Position numbers and translations under genes: made by a program. DNA of 64,000 bases from Emydura subglobosa (Eukaryota > Chordata > Testudines > Chelidae): NCBI GenBank assembly GCA_007922225.1, contig ML679959.1:20484913-20548912 (forward strand), in the 5' to 3' direction. The notes beneath the pieces are model-generated. The model saw only the letters and a program-made list of their open reading frames with translations. It ran no database searches and had not been told where the DNA came from. This document shows positions 31,550-43,200 of the stretch, piece by piece; position 1 is the first letter of the stretch, and each line of letters opens with the position of its first letter.

Positions 31550-31803
31550 AATATGACACTGGACTGGGACTCTGGATACCTGGATTCAATTCCCAGATCT
31601 ATCACTGGCCTGCTGTATGATCTGAGTTAAGTCACTTCCCTTCTCTGTGCTTCTGTTTCCTCTCCCACCCTTTTTCCCCCCCTGCCCTGTCCATTTGGAT
31701 TATAAACTCTTCAGGACAGGGATTGTCAGTTACCCTGTGTGTACAATGCCTAGCACAATGGGGACCTGATGTCAGTAAGGACCACAATAATACAAATAAT
31801 AAA
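31550..31803 (+). mobile_element. tRNA-derived SINE, plus strand
   Basis: Head: actggactgggactctggat, then acctggattcaattcccaga, which holds a good B box (GGATTCAATTCCC). Middle: aagtcacttcccttctctgt and gcttctgtttcctctcccac. Tail: ggattataaactcttcagga, caggg and gtacaatgcctagcacaatg, ending in caataatacaaataataaa. It is the best-preserved SINE of the window. Confidence 0.88.
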
Positions 31804-31804
31804 C

Positions 31805-32630
31805 TATATGAGTATTATATTGATAGATATATAACCTAGCCCCAAGAAGTAATCAAATCCAGATAATATAGAAGAGTATGAGAATGTTACCAAACATTTT
31901 TGACTCCCAGAAATAACTCATTACAGTTTTGGGCAAAAGTGTAGGAGGTCATTTCTTTCTTTTTATACTTTGATTAGTTTGCCCTTTGATGTAAATTCTT
32001 AAGCATGATGTCAATCCTTCAGTCCTTTTGAATACAAGAATCCCATTGGACTTCACCAGTCATTTACTATAGTGACAAGAATCAAAGAAAAGTCTGTCTA
32101 CAAAGAAAGGGGGAGGGGGTTGTCTGAGTTAAGACTGCAGTGTTTGACCAGCAATGTTTCTTTTGGTGTGATAGGGTAGGGATACCAGGTAAAGAAATGG
32201 TTTTTGGGTACCATAAAACATTCAGGTGTTTTATTTCCTATAAATCTCTTGGTTAAGAATCACCTTTCTATGTCAAAGCCACTTTGCTTAAGTAAGAGAG
32301 CACAGGTACTACCAATATACCATTAAAACATACATGCTTCATGTTTAGTCAATATGTATATTAACTTTTTGAGAAGTGAATTCTGTGTTAGACTGGGGGC
32401 AGCAGAAACATTTGTTGTGGCATATTCTGGTAAAATTTACTGTATGCATGTCCTTATGACTAACATGCCAGAGATAATGAAGGAATATTGTACCTGCCTT
32501 AATTTTTTCTCCTGTAGGTTGTTTATATTTCTAAAATAATATACAAGGTGTCTTTTTTTCCTTTTTATAAAAGCAACACATAACTAACATACTGCTGACC
32601 AAGAAGTGCAACACAATAATGAGCATGGAC
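31805..32630. other. Unassigned DNA
   Basis: No gene or repeat recognised. Confidence 0.4.
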
Positions 32631-32634
32631 TGTG

Positions 32635-32840
32635 GTGGACAGCTCTGCTCTTCAGGAACAATGGAACTTTCTACCATAAGGATAAATCTCATCCGGACAG
32701 AAGACAGAATTTTCTTGAGGGCCAGTTTGAGACCATGGAATAAACTTCCCCAGCAAATAAGGATTGTCTGAAACTTTACCTTCCGCTCTAAATACAAGGT
32801 GCACTCCTTCAACCTGACTTCTCTAACATAAACACAGAGC
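32635..32840 (+). mobile_element. LINE C-terminal fragment (L2/CR1-like group), plus strand
   Basis: One plus frame reads LIRTEDRIFLRASLRPWNKL then PQQIRI, followed by KYKVHSFNL. That is the pattern (G-R-F---AP-LWN-LP--IR ... FK--LKTHLF) at the C-terminus of L2/CR1-group pol proteins. The 141-codon minus-strand frame over this stretch (32531-32956) is its shadow. Confidence 0.55.
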
Positions 32841-32844
32841 AGTG

Positions 32845-33425
32845 TGTATATTAAAAACAAAACCCTACCAAAACAAAACAGTACACTGCACATACACTTA
32901 TCCCCTGGGGGAGAGGATATGAGATGAAAAAACCATAGGTGACAAATGGTAACCATGTTACTTAATGTACCTCTGGAAGTCGTTCAGATACCGTGGTGAT
33001 GGGGGAGGTATTAACATTTAAACAGAATAGAATAGTTTAAAGTCTATCTTTTTACTCTATTTGCATCTTATTTCTTGTTACAGAATATTACATATTTATT
33101 TCTAACTGTAAACTTTCTTCTGATTATTATTAAAAACAAAGTCCCACTGGAAGGTATGATACTTTATAAATATAAAGGAAGACACAGGTCCTGATCCAAG
33201 GACCTACATCAAATAGAATACCAAGAGTACAATAGAGTGATATGTACCAGTATAATGAAGATCCGAACTTCATGCAGTGCAATTCCTGCCTGCCTAGTCA
33301 CTTAGCAATGAACTGGGTAGTTTTTATATGTGTATCTCTACATTGTCTTGGATATCAGTGGACAGAACATGAACATCAAGACCAGCCTGATATCAATGGA
33401 GCTACACTAGTTTACTCCAGCTCAG
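32845..33425. other. Mostly unassigned DNA
   Basis: The phrase tatcaatggagctacactag then tttactccagctcagg at 33391-33426 is half of the TTACACCAGTGTAAATCC palindrome family. Nothing else is recognised. Confidence 0.4.
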
Positions 33426-33429
33426 GCTC

Positions 33430-33595
33430 TGGCCTATTAGAGTAAATCATTTCCTTCCTTAAGCAAAACTCTTCACTTTCTGTGTCTCAGTCTCCCCAGT
33501 CGTAAAATGAGGATAATGATACCCATATCTTTTATTAAAAAGTGCTTTTAGATCTACAGATGAAAAGCACAATAGGAGAGCTAGGTATTATTTGT
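33430..33595 (+). mobile_element. MIR-like SINE fragment, plus strand
   Basis: Reads aaaactcttcactttctgtg, tctcagtctccccagtcgta, aaatgaggataatgataccc and aaaaagtgcttttagatcta, then a ggtattattt end. This is the MIR-type core and tail order (cacttctctgtgcctcagtt, then taaaatg-ggataataata). Confidence 0.6.
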
Positions 33596-33599
33596 TAAT

Positions 33600-34320
33600 A
33601 GTCTTTCAGCCAGTTCCCAGTTGATTCTTACCCAAGCCATTTTTTTAAGTAAGGTATAGTGACAGATTCAAATGCTTTAGTAAAATTCAAGTATATTACA
33701 TATATTATGTACATTACATATGTTTTTATTTTTCTGAACCTGTTACACTTATCCCTAAAACCTCACTATAAATTAATTATCTTAGTGGGCCAAAATAATC
33801 CATTTATATCCAATATACTGCATTTATTCACTAATCTCTACCAAGCTAGAGCCAGCAGCACTCCAGTATGGAGTCACTAAAAGCCAAATCTTGGGGAATG
33901 CCACGCAGCAGAACAAACAGGCATTGTTCTTAGGAAAAAACAACGTGTTCATGAGGTGCAGGGCTCAAGGGAGAGATTCTTTACTGCCAACCTGCACTAA
34001 CTGATAAGCAATGGAATTACATTTGCTTCTGTGGTATATAGGAAATTAAAGGACTAATGGCTACAGCCTTCTGGTTTCCCCCACGGGCTCACACAATGCA
34101 CTCACTTGCCATATCTCAACCACACCTCCAGCATGTTCATTCCAGTCCCTCTTCCATGAATATAGAGATGGAGAGAGGAAAGATGTGCTTCTGGGAGTGA
34201 TTTCCACTGTCTCTGACAACCAACCCATGAAGCAGAAATGAAGAACTTCTACTGTACTTTGGGCTGCACATGAATTCACAGAGATCCATACAATTTGCCC
34301 CAAACATGCTTAAAACATAG
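33600..34320. other. Unassigned DNA
   Basis: No gene or repeat recognised. Confidence 0.4.
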
Positions 34321-34324
34321 ATGA

Positions 34325-34455
34325 TACCTTACACTGTGGATTATTTACAGTATAGACCCTCATTTTGTTCTTTGTTTGCCTAGCACAATGGGGTCCTGTC
34401 TATGATTGGGCCCCAGGCATGCCCACTCATCAAATAATAAATAATAATACTATTA
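34325..34455 (+). mobile_element. SINE tail fragment, plus strand
   Basis: Contains gtttgcctagcacaatgggg, tcctgtctatgattgggccc and caggcatgcc, followed by aaataataaataataatact. This is the 3' half of the turtle SINE with its A-rich end. Confidence 0.65.
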
Positions 34456-34459
34456 AGAG

Positions 34460-35280
34460 CTTTAACAGAAAACACTGGGTACTGCGTTATTACGGCATCT
34501 CAATGATAGTTTATGATTAACGGCATATATGCTGCACAGTGAAAACGTTTAACTGTAGAAAACCAAGAGGGTTAAAATATTGAAAGCTATACCCTAATCC
34601 CAACACTTTTCTTAAAAAACAATGAAGGAGTCTACTTTATTCTTTAAATATGCCCAATGGCCAATTATTATGATGATTTCTATTGCTCTTTCCAACAGAA
34701 AGAGGTATTTCTCATTATTCTATGTTCTAAAACAAAAAGGAGAGAGTAATCTGAATGCTAAACACCCACACCCCCACACACACCCACACATACCTAGGCA
34801 GATAACTCAAACATACCAGATAGATAGGATATAAAATACATACAACAGTCCTGCACAACTTATCAAAAATGAGCTGCCTTATGGAACTATCAATGAATAA
34901 AATAAAATCTGATCTAATATTCAGGACACAGGAGACAAATGTAAATGGCCAGGCAACTTCAGCTTTTTATTGTTAGAGAAATGTTGTTTTTTTCATAACT
35001 TTTCCTTGTAGATTTTGTTTTCTTATTTCATAACTGCTTTAACAAAAGAACTGTGCCATCAATTTTACTCTATTGAATTATTCATGTAAAAGTATACACA
35101 CCAAATTCAGTCCACAAAAGGAGAGAAATACAAAAGAACAAGCTCTTATTATTCGTATAAAAAATTGTATAAAAACACAGGAAAGCCTTTATATTCATAC
35201 ACTATCTTGATACATTTATGACCCAATGCAATACATTAACTCTACAGTTCATAGTGTTCAAACATGTCCTACTGCCAACA
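34460..35280. other. Unassigned AT-rich DNA
   Basis: A CA/CCCACA-rich tract lies at 34764-34793. No gene or known transposon recognised. Confidence 0.4.
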
Positions 35281-35499
35281 CCACGTAGAATCATAGAAGA
35301 TTAGAGTTAGAAAAAACCTCAGGAGGTCATCTAGTCCAACCCTCTGCTCAAAACAGGACCAACCCCCCAACTAAATCATCCCAGCCAGGGCTTTGTCAAG
35401 CCACGCCTTAAAAAAGATGGAAATTCCAACATCTCCCTAGGTAACCCATTCCAGTGCTTCACCACCCTCCTAGGGAAATATTTTTTCCTAATATCCAAC

Positions 35500-35763
35500 C
35501 TAGACCTCCCCCCACTGCAACTTGAGACCATTGCTCCTTGTTCTGTCATCTGCCACCACTGAGAACAGCCTAGCTCCATCCTCTTTGGAACCTTCCTTCA
35601 GGTAGTTGAAGGCTGCTATCAAATACCCCCTCACTTTTCTCTTCTGCAACCTCTCCTCATAAATCATGTGCCCCAGCCCCCTAATCATTTTTGTTGCGCT
35701 CCGCTTGACTCTCTCCAATTTGTTCACAACCTTTCTGTAGTGGAGGACCATAACTGGACACAA
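35500..35763 (-). pseudogene. CR1 ORF2 fragment: C-terminal region
   Basis: About 87 codons contain KLERVKRSATKMIRGLGHMI, YEERLQKRKVRGYLIAAFNY and LKEG, which is the conserved CR1 C-terminal stretch (RATKMI-GLEHL-YEERL--LGL---RGDLI--YKYLK). It continues one frame over as the SRLDIRKKYFPRRVVKHWNG segment at 35376-35579, so a frameshift near 35510 splits it. Confidence 0.85.
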
Positions 35764-36168
35764 TACTCCAGATGTGGCCTCACCAGGGCCGAATAGAGGG
35801 GAATAATCACTTCCCTCGATCTGCTGGCAATGCTCCTACTAATGCAGCCCAAGCCTTATTGGCAACAAGGGCACACTGTTGACTTATATCCAGCTTCTTG
35901 TCCACTGTAACCCCCAGGTTCTTTTCTGCAGACCTGCTGCTTAGCCAGTGAGTCCCCAGTCTGCAGCTGTGCATGGGATTTTTACATCCTAAGTGCAAGA
36001 TTCAGCACTTGTCCTTGTTGAACCTCATCAGATTTCTTTTGGCCCAATCTTCCAATTTGTCTAGGTCACTCTGTATCCTGTCCCTACCCTCCCGCATATC
36101 TACCACTTACCCCTAGCTTAATGTCATCCGTGAATTTGCTGAGGATGCAATCCACCCCATTCTTCAGA

Positions 36169-36384
36169 TCAAATGAAAATGCTGAATAAAACCGGCTCCA
36201 GGATCAACCCCTGCGGCACACCACTTGATATCGGCTGCCAGCTAGACATTGAGCCGTTGGTCACTACCTGTTGAGTCAGATGATCTAGCCAGCTTTCTAT
36301 CAACCTTATAATCCATTCATGCAGTCCATACTTCTTCATCTTGCTGGTAAGAATACTGTGGGAAGCCATATCACATGCACCCAC
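36169..36384 (-). pseudogene. CR1 ORF2 fragment: RT palm
   Basis: Reads [20 protein letters not shown], then [20 protein letters not shown] and [19 protein letters not shown]. The SGVPQG-xLGP-LF motif is kept except that LGP reads LEP. The catalytic box further on, at about 36132-36145, reads FTDD instead of FADD in another frame. Confidence 0.85.
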
Positions 36385-36469
36385 TCACTTATTCAAAGGA
36401 GCCTCGGTATTCCATAAATTATCCTAGCCATCTTTCTCCCTTGATTTTTGCTCTTAGCTCCAATCTACT

Positions 36470-36596
36470 ATTGATTTAATACATGGTAAACTCTTTGGGG
36501 CAGGGACCATCTATTTTTTCTATGTTTGTATAGTGACTAGCACAGTAGAATGCTGATCTGGGACTGGGATTCCAAGGTGCTCCACAATACAAACAA
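36470..36596 (+). mobile_element. SINE tail fragment, plus strand
   Basis: Reads ggtaaactctttggggcagg, gaccatctattttttctatg, tttgtatagtgactagcaca and ctgatctgggactgggattc, with ccacaatacaaac at the end, as in the turtle SINE 3' half. Confidence 0.75.
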
Positions 36597-36846
36597 TCAC
36601 CCTTCAGTTCTCAGCTGCCAGCTAGAAAGACAGGTACCACTTTACTAGTATGAGAGTAAATATTCAAATATAATAATGTAAAGCTGCTATTCTAATACTT
36701 TTGCTCAGTCTGAGCATGCGCATTGTAAATGAACCGTTTCCAGGAGCCTAAGCAGACTATGACTTAGCTGGGTGTTTGTGAGGCTAAGGTGAGTTGTGCT
36801 TCCATTCTAATCAACTTGCATGTTAGAACTTATTGAAAATTATGAG

Positions 36847-36926
36847 CCAGATCCTTAGTGGGGGTAAATAGGCATAGATTCAATTAAGTCAATGTAGCTA
36901 GGCAGATTTACACTGAGGATCTGGAC
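36847..36926. repeat. Palindrome, TTACACTGAGGATCTGG type
   Basis: The left arm ccagatccttagtgggggta and the right arm atttacactgaggatctgga are inverted copies. The centre aattaagtcaatgta keeps the CATTGACTT core. It belongs to the same general class as the copy at 49568. Confidence 0.6.
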
Positions 36927-36929
36927 TGA

Positions 36930-39440
36930 CATCCACCTCCTTACCAAGAGTTAATATTGCTTTTACAGTACAGTAGAAGTATCTGGACTCTCATTTTGGC
37001 AACACTAAGCCTTCCCAAGTACAAATAACCTAAAATGGTCACTGTTAAAGTACTGACATCTACCATTTGAAAGTAGTTAGCACACTTCACTTCTCTATAC
37101 TTACTTTCTAATTGACTATTATGCTTCAGACAAAGTGCTTTCAAACTGTAAATGTCAACTGTTTCCTAGCAACCAGGAGTATCCGAGAGCTTTCCTTTCA
37201 CCTCATGTACCATCCTGATGTTATCCTATCAACAGGATCATATTTCCTGTTAGTTCCTGGGGATGAACTCTCCAGAGTCAGTAGCAGAGCCCTTTCAGTG
37301 ATGTAGCCCTACCTTTGAAATGCACACCTGCTGGTGATGTGCCAGAATGTTTAACTTTCTGTTGGATTAATTGTAGCAGTAGGTTATGAGGGTGGAGAGT
37401 TGTTACAAGGGTCTTCATAATAAATGAATTTTAGTTTGGCTAACATCTTTGATTTCATGCACAGAAGCTGCAGAAGTTGGTGCCATTGCAAAAACAACAA
37501 CAACAACAAAAACATTCCATTAGTCAGTCGGCACTAGGCATCCATTTACTTCACTTCCATTTACACTTACTTCAAACCAAAAGAAACCCAATAGATCTAG
37601 CTATTGCAATGTGATTAACCACAGGTAACCTACAAAATCAAACCACCACTCAGATGATACAAAGGAAGCAGGGACTAGCTGCACCTCCTTAGTTAGAGAT
37701 TCCCCCTGGTGTGGTGGTATAGCCAGTTTTTACACCACTCTCCCTGCTGTGCTCGGGTCGTGGGAGTGTGGAAAGTTGGAGAAGAATAGGCACATGTTGC
37801 ATTCTGGCTATGTGCAACTGTTGGAGAGTCCCTTGGATGCACCCTTTTCTTATGTCAGTTGTGGCTGCACATTTCACTGACCATGCTCCCTGCACTGGCT
37901 TCAGGGAGCAGCCGGCATACAGAAGAGTTCTTTCAAGGGCTGGCTACTACAGGAAAGATTTGGTCCCAGATCCACAGATATCACAGTAATCGAATCATGA
38001 CAGATATAGAAGAGACCAGTGAAATGTGGTAGCTTTAAGTTGCCTTCTCTTGATACTGTTGAAAAAACAGATTGTTCAGGTGTATGGTTACTACATGTGA
38101 AATGGTTCTCTCAGCTTCTACTAGTTGAACTTCTGCAAGCTGGTCCTTATAATGCCTTAGAAAAATGTTAAGGGCTTTTGAGGCCAATGCAGTGTGGAAA
38201 ATGGCCTTAAGGGATTTGCTGATATGGTTTCACTTTTTTCCTCCCCTTCCTAACATCAGAGTAGGGAGATAATGTCTATGTACAAATCAGAATAGAGAGC
38301 GTGAAAAATTTATTCACAACTATTAGCACGTAAGCAGGATTTCAGTGCAGATTGATTTAGGAATGTGAAATTTAATATGCCCCCTAGGGAAAACTGTCAT
38401 TTGTTTCCACAGAAAAGACTGATTACAAAACCCTCAGGTTGCCATGCAAACAAATACTATAAATCAGTATTTCAGTATTTTAATACTGTAATGGCATAAA
38501 AATTCAAATGATCTATAGAGTTGCCATTTCTTCAAGGAAGCACTAGCTTTCTCCAAAGTACCATGTGAACGACAAGAGGCAGTTGCCCTAGGGTTGGCAT
38601 GGTGATTACGTTTTTTTATTGAATATTTTAAGATACAAAGGAATTAAATCTACACACTGTAACCTGACGTTGCCTAGGCTGCGGCTGCTCTTTCAGCCAC
38701 ACATTTTTCTGCACTCTTCTTTCTGAAAATAATTTTATTACCTTAAAATGAAAATGTATATTTCAGACAGTAACTCATGTGTGGCTAGGCATTCCAGCCC
38801 CCGTCTTTAACAGCTTCCAGCTGTTCTGACATCTAGTAGGTGCCTAAGCTGCACCCACAAAATCTACAAATCTGGGCCCAGACATATAACTAGGTGTGCA
38901 GGGCATGAGCTTACACAAGCAAAACAGGTGACTGAGGACAGCAGATTGCAGTGGTGAAGAAATCCATTTTGAATTTTAGTTGGGGCCCGTGTACAGTATC
39001 ATCCTTGAACTCATCTCATCCATCCAATGTTGGGGGAAATCACAGACTGGCCCAGTTCTGCTTTCAGTTCAACCTATTCCGTCACAGGATATGGACTAGG
39101 CCACTGGGCAACAAATTATTTGCTCAGTGATCCACCTGCCTGTGAAGAGGAGTTTGAAAAATGAGTTTGGAGCTGGGTCAAAATTTCGTGAATAGTTCCA
39201 TCTTTATATTAGGAAGATGAACTGAAATTCCCTCAGCTGCTCCAGAAATGTGAGTTGTTTGAAATCCAGATCTGGATTTTGCAAATGGAACCCACATCCT
39301 GTGTCAACTGCAAATTATTCTGTAATTTGTGGACTGCTCATAAAGCGTATCCTGTTTGCTCTTTTCATCTGCCCTGTGTCCTAGTGCACTGTCACTGTAG
39401 TGCTGACTCACTCGCTTTGTTTCCCTTATTACATATGCTA
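36930..39440. other. Unassigned DNA
   Basis: A (CAA)n tract lies at 37495-37510. No gene, RNA or recognised transposon. Short frames at 37112-37306 and 37689-37989 have no motif. Confidence 0.45.
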
Positions 39441-39449
39441 ACACACAAT

Positions 39450-39522
39450 GGGTGAAATCTTGGCCCCACTGGAGTCAATGGCAAAAGTCTCATTGGATTT
39501 CAGTGGGGCCAGGCTTTCACCC
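39450..39522. repeat. Palindrome, GGGTGAAATCCTGGCCCC family
   Basis: The left arm gggtgaaatcttggccccac then tggagtcaatg is mirrored by cattggatttcagtggggcc then aggctttcaccc. The arms are 31-32 nt with a 10-nt spacer, gcaaaagtct. It lies just upstream of a CR1 insertion. Confidence 0.8.
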
Positions 39523-39584
39523 AAGATTTGGATATACAAACAGGGGAGGAGGAGGCGGGAGGGAGGTGATTTTACTTCATATAC

Positions 39585-40805
39585 AGTATGTGTGAGGCAA
39601 ATCCTGGAATATACAGTTCCGGTGTTACATTTTAAAAAGAATGTTGAAAAAATTGCAGAGGCTGAAAAAAAGAACTACAAAAATAATTTGCGGGTTAGAG
39701 AAGATTCCTTGCTGTGAGAGACTTAGAGAGCTCCATCTTTTTAACTTACCAAAAAAAAGGTTGTGGGTTGACTTGATTACAGTGTCTTCTTAGTACCTTC
39801 ATGGAGAGAAAATACCAGGTGCCAGGGGAGGCAATGCAAATTTAGTAAGAAGAGGCACAAGTCCAGTGTTCCTATAGGCTTCTGGGCCCTGTGGAGGCCA
39901 TGCTAGTCCCTCTAGTCCTGCGCTCACTTCAAAGCTCCCGCCCCATGCAGGAATGGACACATAGATTGGGTCCCCATGATTTTCTACTTTCCCTTAAAGT
40001 GACAGCCCCTTGGCACATCCAAGCCCAGCATAGCACAGGGAGCAAGGGTGGGGGGGCAGGGTGTCTCCCCCAGAGCCTGAGCTTGGCAGCCACCATGGGG
40101 CCCACCAGCCCCAGAGCTTCCCAGCTCCAGGAATCATGGACCCATGGCTTACCCTCTGTTAAGGGGTACCCAAAGTGGGGGTCAGGCTGGCTCCCCCTAC
40201 CCTGCACATCTCAGGAGCTTCTGGGGAGCGGAAGTCCTCAGGTCAAGATTCTTATAGCTGGGCAGCTTGGGCTCTGGCTGCCTGAGTGGGGTGGGGAGTT
40301 GGCAGGCCTCATGGCAACTGCATCTGGACTTAAAGGCCCAGCAAGACTCGCCTGCCCTACACCTGGGCGGCCAGGCCTGCTCCCTGTGCATAGCCACGCT
40401 CAGACATGCTGAGTGTCTGCCACTTTTAGCAACTGCCTACTGCACTTCCAGCAGCTACCAGCCCCCTCTCCCCTGCCAGGTACTGAAGGTCTTCTGATCT
40501 AGCAGAAAAAGGTATAACAAGAACCAACAGCTGAAAGCTGAAGCCAGCTCAATTCAAATTAGATTTAGGGCACAAATTTTTAGCAGTGAGTGACTAAACT
40601 TTGGAACAAACAGCCAAGGGAAGTGATGGATTCTCCATTTCTTGATTTCTTTAAACCAAGGTTGGATGCCTTTCTGGAAGATATTCTTTAACCAAACTAG
40701 TTATTGGCTCAATACAGGAGTAACTGGGTGAAATTTAAGTGCCTTAATGGCAGTAGGTCAGAGTACATGATTTAATGATCCCTTCTGGCCTTAAACTCTA
40801 TGTCT
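39585..40805 (+). mobile_element. CR1 LINE 3' part, plus strand (copy D), split by hAT element
   Basis: The left piece has tacagttccggtgttacatt, ttaaaaagaatgttgaaaaa and gttgacttgattacagtgtc. The right piece resumes at tactgaaggtcttctgatct, then agcagaaaaaggtataacaa and ends gatcccttctggccttaaac. The two pieces are adjoining parts of one CR1 tail and are separated by the 653-bp element at 39823-40475. Confidence 0.85.
39823..40475. mobile_element. hAT-like GC-rich element (653 bp) nested in CR1
   Basis: The ends are the inverted pair CAGGGGAG (39823-39830) and CTCCCCTG (40468-40475). Flanks ccaggtgc (39815-39822) and ccaggtac (40476-40483) form an 8-bp target duplication with one change. Excising the element restores the expected CR1 phrase taccaggtactgaaggtctt. 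The interior is GC-rich without a transposase. The 173-codon plus frame at 39891-40412 lies entirely inside it, is proline- and glycine-rich, and is not a credible gene. Confidence 0.85.
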
Positions 40806-40809
40806 CAAT

Positions 40810-41545
40810 TATTTTTTTACGCTATTGGCATACTGCATTGGCATATATATCAAGCTGGCTTTCTTTCAGGGTTGGAAGAAAGCTTTTATTCCTTGCCAGG
40901 TAGCATCACTAACTTTTAAGAATGCAAAGCAACTCTCTTTACTGCTTGCTGAACTGTCACATACTATATTTGCACACTCTAGTTGAATATATGATTTCCA
41001 TCAGATGATTAGTACCATCAAGGATGACAGCAACATCCAGTTGTGTTGGTCTCTACTACTCTTAGCACTGAAATCTAAGTGTCGATAGCCGTATAAATTC
41101 CATCCTAAAATGAAAATTCCCTGAGCAAAGGTCAAATAAAGAAACTATGGAAAGGAGATTTCTGATGGAATGAGGTGATGGAGGAGAGAGGCCCTTGGAG
41201 TGGCACCAGAGCTATTGCCTGCATATCACTGTTGTCTCAGAGCTACAGTCACCCAGTAGTGGCTGTGCTCATGCTGCCCTTCAAAGTGACAGAGTTCATC
41301 AGGATGATCTACTGGACAATTGCAGCTCCACCCTTAAATCTCATCTATGCACTGGCTTTCAAGAATCCTGAGTAGATCTATGATCAAGAGCATTCATACT
41401 CCTCGTGTGAGACCACCTACCAGGCCTCCAAACTGCACCAAATCTACTTCATTCACAGCATTCTACGGGTGTTAGAGGTGGCGTAGACATCTTAGTAAGC
41501 TGCATCTAAAACATGGGACAAGAGGACTTGAATGAGAAGTTTATG
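40810..41545. other. Unassigned DNA
   Basis: No gene or repeat recognised. The 66-codon plus frame at 41175-41375 has no motif. Confidence 0.4.
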
Positions 41546-41548
41546 TCA

Positions 41549-41665
41549 CACTATAAGAACATAAGAACGGCCATATTGGATCTAGCCCAGTATCCAGTCT
41601 TCTGACTGTGGCCAGGTGCTTCAGAAGGAATGAACAGAACAGGTCATCATCAAGCAACCATCAGT
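41549..41665 (-). mobile_element. CR1 3' end, minus strand
   Basis: Reads ataagaacataagaacggcc, atattggatctagcccagta, tccagtcttctgactgtggc and agaaggaatgaacagaacag. This is the unmistakable 3' end of a common turtle CR1 subfamily in reverse. The usual tgggtcagaccaaaggtcca stretch is partly deleted. Confidence 0.88.
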
Positions 41666-41669
41666 AGGT

Positions 41670-42085
41670 GCACAGTTGCTACCACTGCTGCCAACACAGA
41701 TTGACATAACAGTGTGCATTAGAGCTTCTATTATATCAAGGTTGTGCTAATCCCCACTCTTGCTTGGTATCACTTACTGTATTTATCTTCTTCAGCTCTT
41801 ACTACCAGTATTGTTTTTTATTCCAGTTCTTTGTCGTATTTAAGAATTTGCTCTTTCCGGCACTGTTTGTTTTGCTTCACTCTCTGTCTCTTTTGGTATT
41901 TCTCTTATTTCCATTTCTTATTGCTGGCAATTCTTTTCCCAAAAGACACATTGGGGTGGTATTTTTCTTAGTCCCTGTTCTTAAATTTCTCTAGTTTCAG
42001 CATTTATCAACCCATGGGGGAAAAAATAAGCAGTGCAGTAAATCCTGTAATAATCCTGAGACTGCAGTTTGATCACTACCGTAAG
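41670..42085. other. Unassigned T-rich DNA
   Basis: No recognised repeat. The two overlapping plus frames at 41744-41994 are Phe/Leu-rich because of the T content. Confidence 0.4.
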
Positions 42086-42089
42086 TTAT

Positions 42090-42870
42090 CATGCCATTTT
42101 TGTACAAACTATGCTGTCACCAGGTCATTCCTGATTCAGCTCTCATGACTGGCTGGGAAAGCATTGCTCTCAGCTCTCCAGACTGGATCATATGCAGAAT
42201 ACAGCTGCTTGGCTACTCCCATGCACCAACCTCATCTTCAAATACCTCTCCCCGATCTCTGTTCATTTCACAATCCTGTTTAAAACTTTCCTATTGGGGG
42301 CCAACATTCCCTCCTCATCTATCTCTCCCAGCAGAAGCAGGGAGAGGCTGCCCTGTTGTGAGAGAGAGAGCACTACCACTATACTTTCTGTAGAGGTTCT
42401 TCCAGCAGGAAGAAATTTAAGTGAATCAGCACATATAGCCAGCCTGATCTCACCCCTCCCAAGGCAACCCCATCCCTTTTGTGGGCCATACCAGCTAAGC
42501 CTGGATCCCCACATGCAGTGGGGATGGGGTCAAGGATGGTCTCCATCATCGAGTCAATGAGAGACTGGATGCTTATCGAGGCAGGGGGAGGAGGGAGTAT
42601 AATTGCTTTTAAAAAACTCTCTATGGATTTGCTCTAATTCTAACTCATGCACTTGTCTTCCATTACAGACATACTTTGCCCCTTCTCTGCCAGGCTTACA
42701 GCCCTCTCCCACAATGTAGCCATTGTTATCCCAAGAGTCTTCTCCATTACAACTCCTGTCATTTGGAACAATCTTCTTGTCAATTTTAGCAGCTCTCTTG
42801 CTCTTTTCACAACTTGCCTGAAAACATACATCACTCCAGCCGTTGCTCATGCAAACACTACTAGTAACAG
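42090..42870 (+). mobile_element. L2-like LINE C-terminal remnant, plus strand
   Basis: A plus frame near 42192 reads MQNTAAWLLPCTNLIFKYLS then PISVHFTILFKTFLL, which fits the L2 pattern LQNAAARLL...ITPVL--LHWLP---RI-FKILLL with losses. Further on, tgccccttctctgccaggct, attacaactcctgtcatttg and gaacaatcttcttgtcaatt recall the L2 end before its 3' UTR. The block 42310-42640 between them is unassigned and may be an insertion. Confidence 0.5.
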
Positions 42871-42944
42871 ATGAAGGTCAAAATGTTCAGAAGTGGCAAA
42901 TAATTTTTGATGCCTCAGGCTTTAGGGACCTTATCTGAGGTACT

Positions 42945-43112
42945 AGGGGGCCTGGTTTTGGGGTTGGGAATGCTAATCCTCTGCAGTTTCCACTGATATC
43001 AACTGGAGGTATTGGGTATCACCATTTTGAATATCAGGTACCAGGTGTCTGAAATCTGGCACCCAAAATTGAGGGCACCCAAGTTCATAGGCCACTTTCT
43101 AAAAAATCTGGC
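42945..43112. repeat. Palindrome-derived repeat, GATTTTCAGAGGTGC type
   Basis: Phrases tgatatcaactggaggtatt, gggtatcaccattttgaata, tcaggtaccaggtgtctgaa and ggcacccaaaattgagggca occur in this order in a turtle repeat I recall that is built around a CCATTGACTTCAATGG core. The end aaaaaatctggcctta is the family's right edge. Confidence 0.5.
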
Positions 43113-43200
43113 CTTAACATTTAATATTGGAAACTACACCCATAACAAATACTGTACTCCAGCAGTGCTGCTGGAATCAAAAGTCAGTTGACACCATGGA

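Larger units (their letters stand above)
35285..36395 (-). mobile_element. CR1 LINE, 5'-truncated, minus strand (copy C)
   Basis: The 3' end lies at the left: tagaatcatagaagattaga, then aggaggtcatctagtccaac and cctctgctcaaaacaggacc. It continues through thumb and palm coding relics to about 36395, where it stops inside the RT. It is a subfamily close to bird CR1 and different from copies A and B. Frames are broken but long, so it is younger than most CR1 pieces here. Confidence 0.92.

Noticed and set aside
32531..32956. 141-codon minus-strand frame
   Set aside because: It is the shadow of a LINE C-terminal remnant read on the plus strand.
39891..40412. 173-codon plus-strand open frame
   Set aside because: It lies wholly inside a GC-rich hAT-like insertion, has no domain, and is matched by long frames on the other strand, as expected from base composition.
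42192..42560. 122-codon plus-strand frame as a host gene
   Set aside because: Its start reads as an L2-like pol remnant and the rest has no domain; it is not a separate gene.
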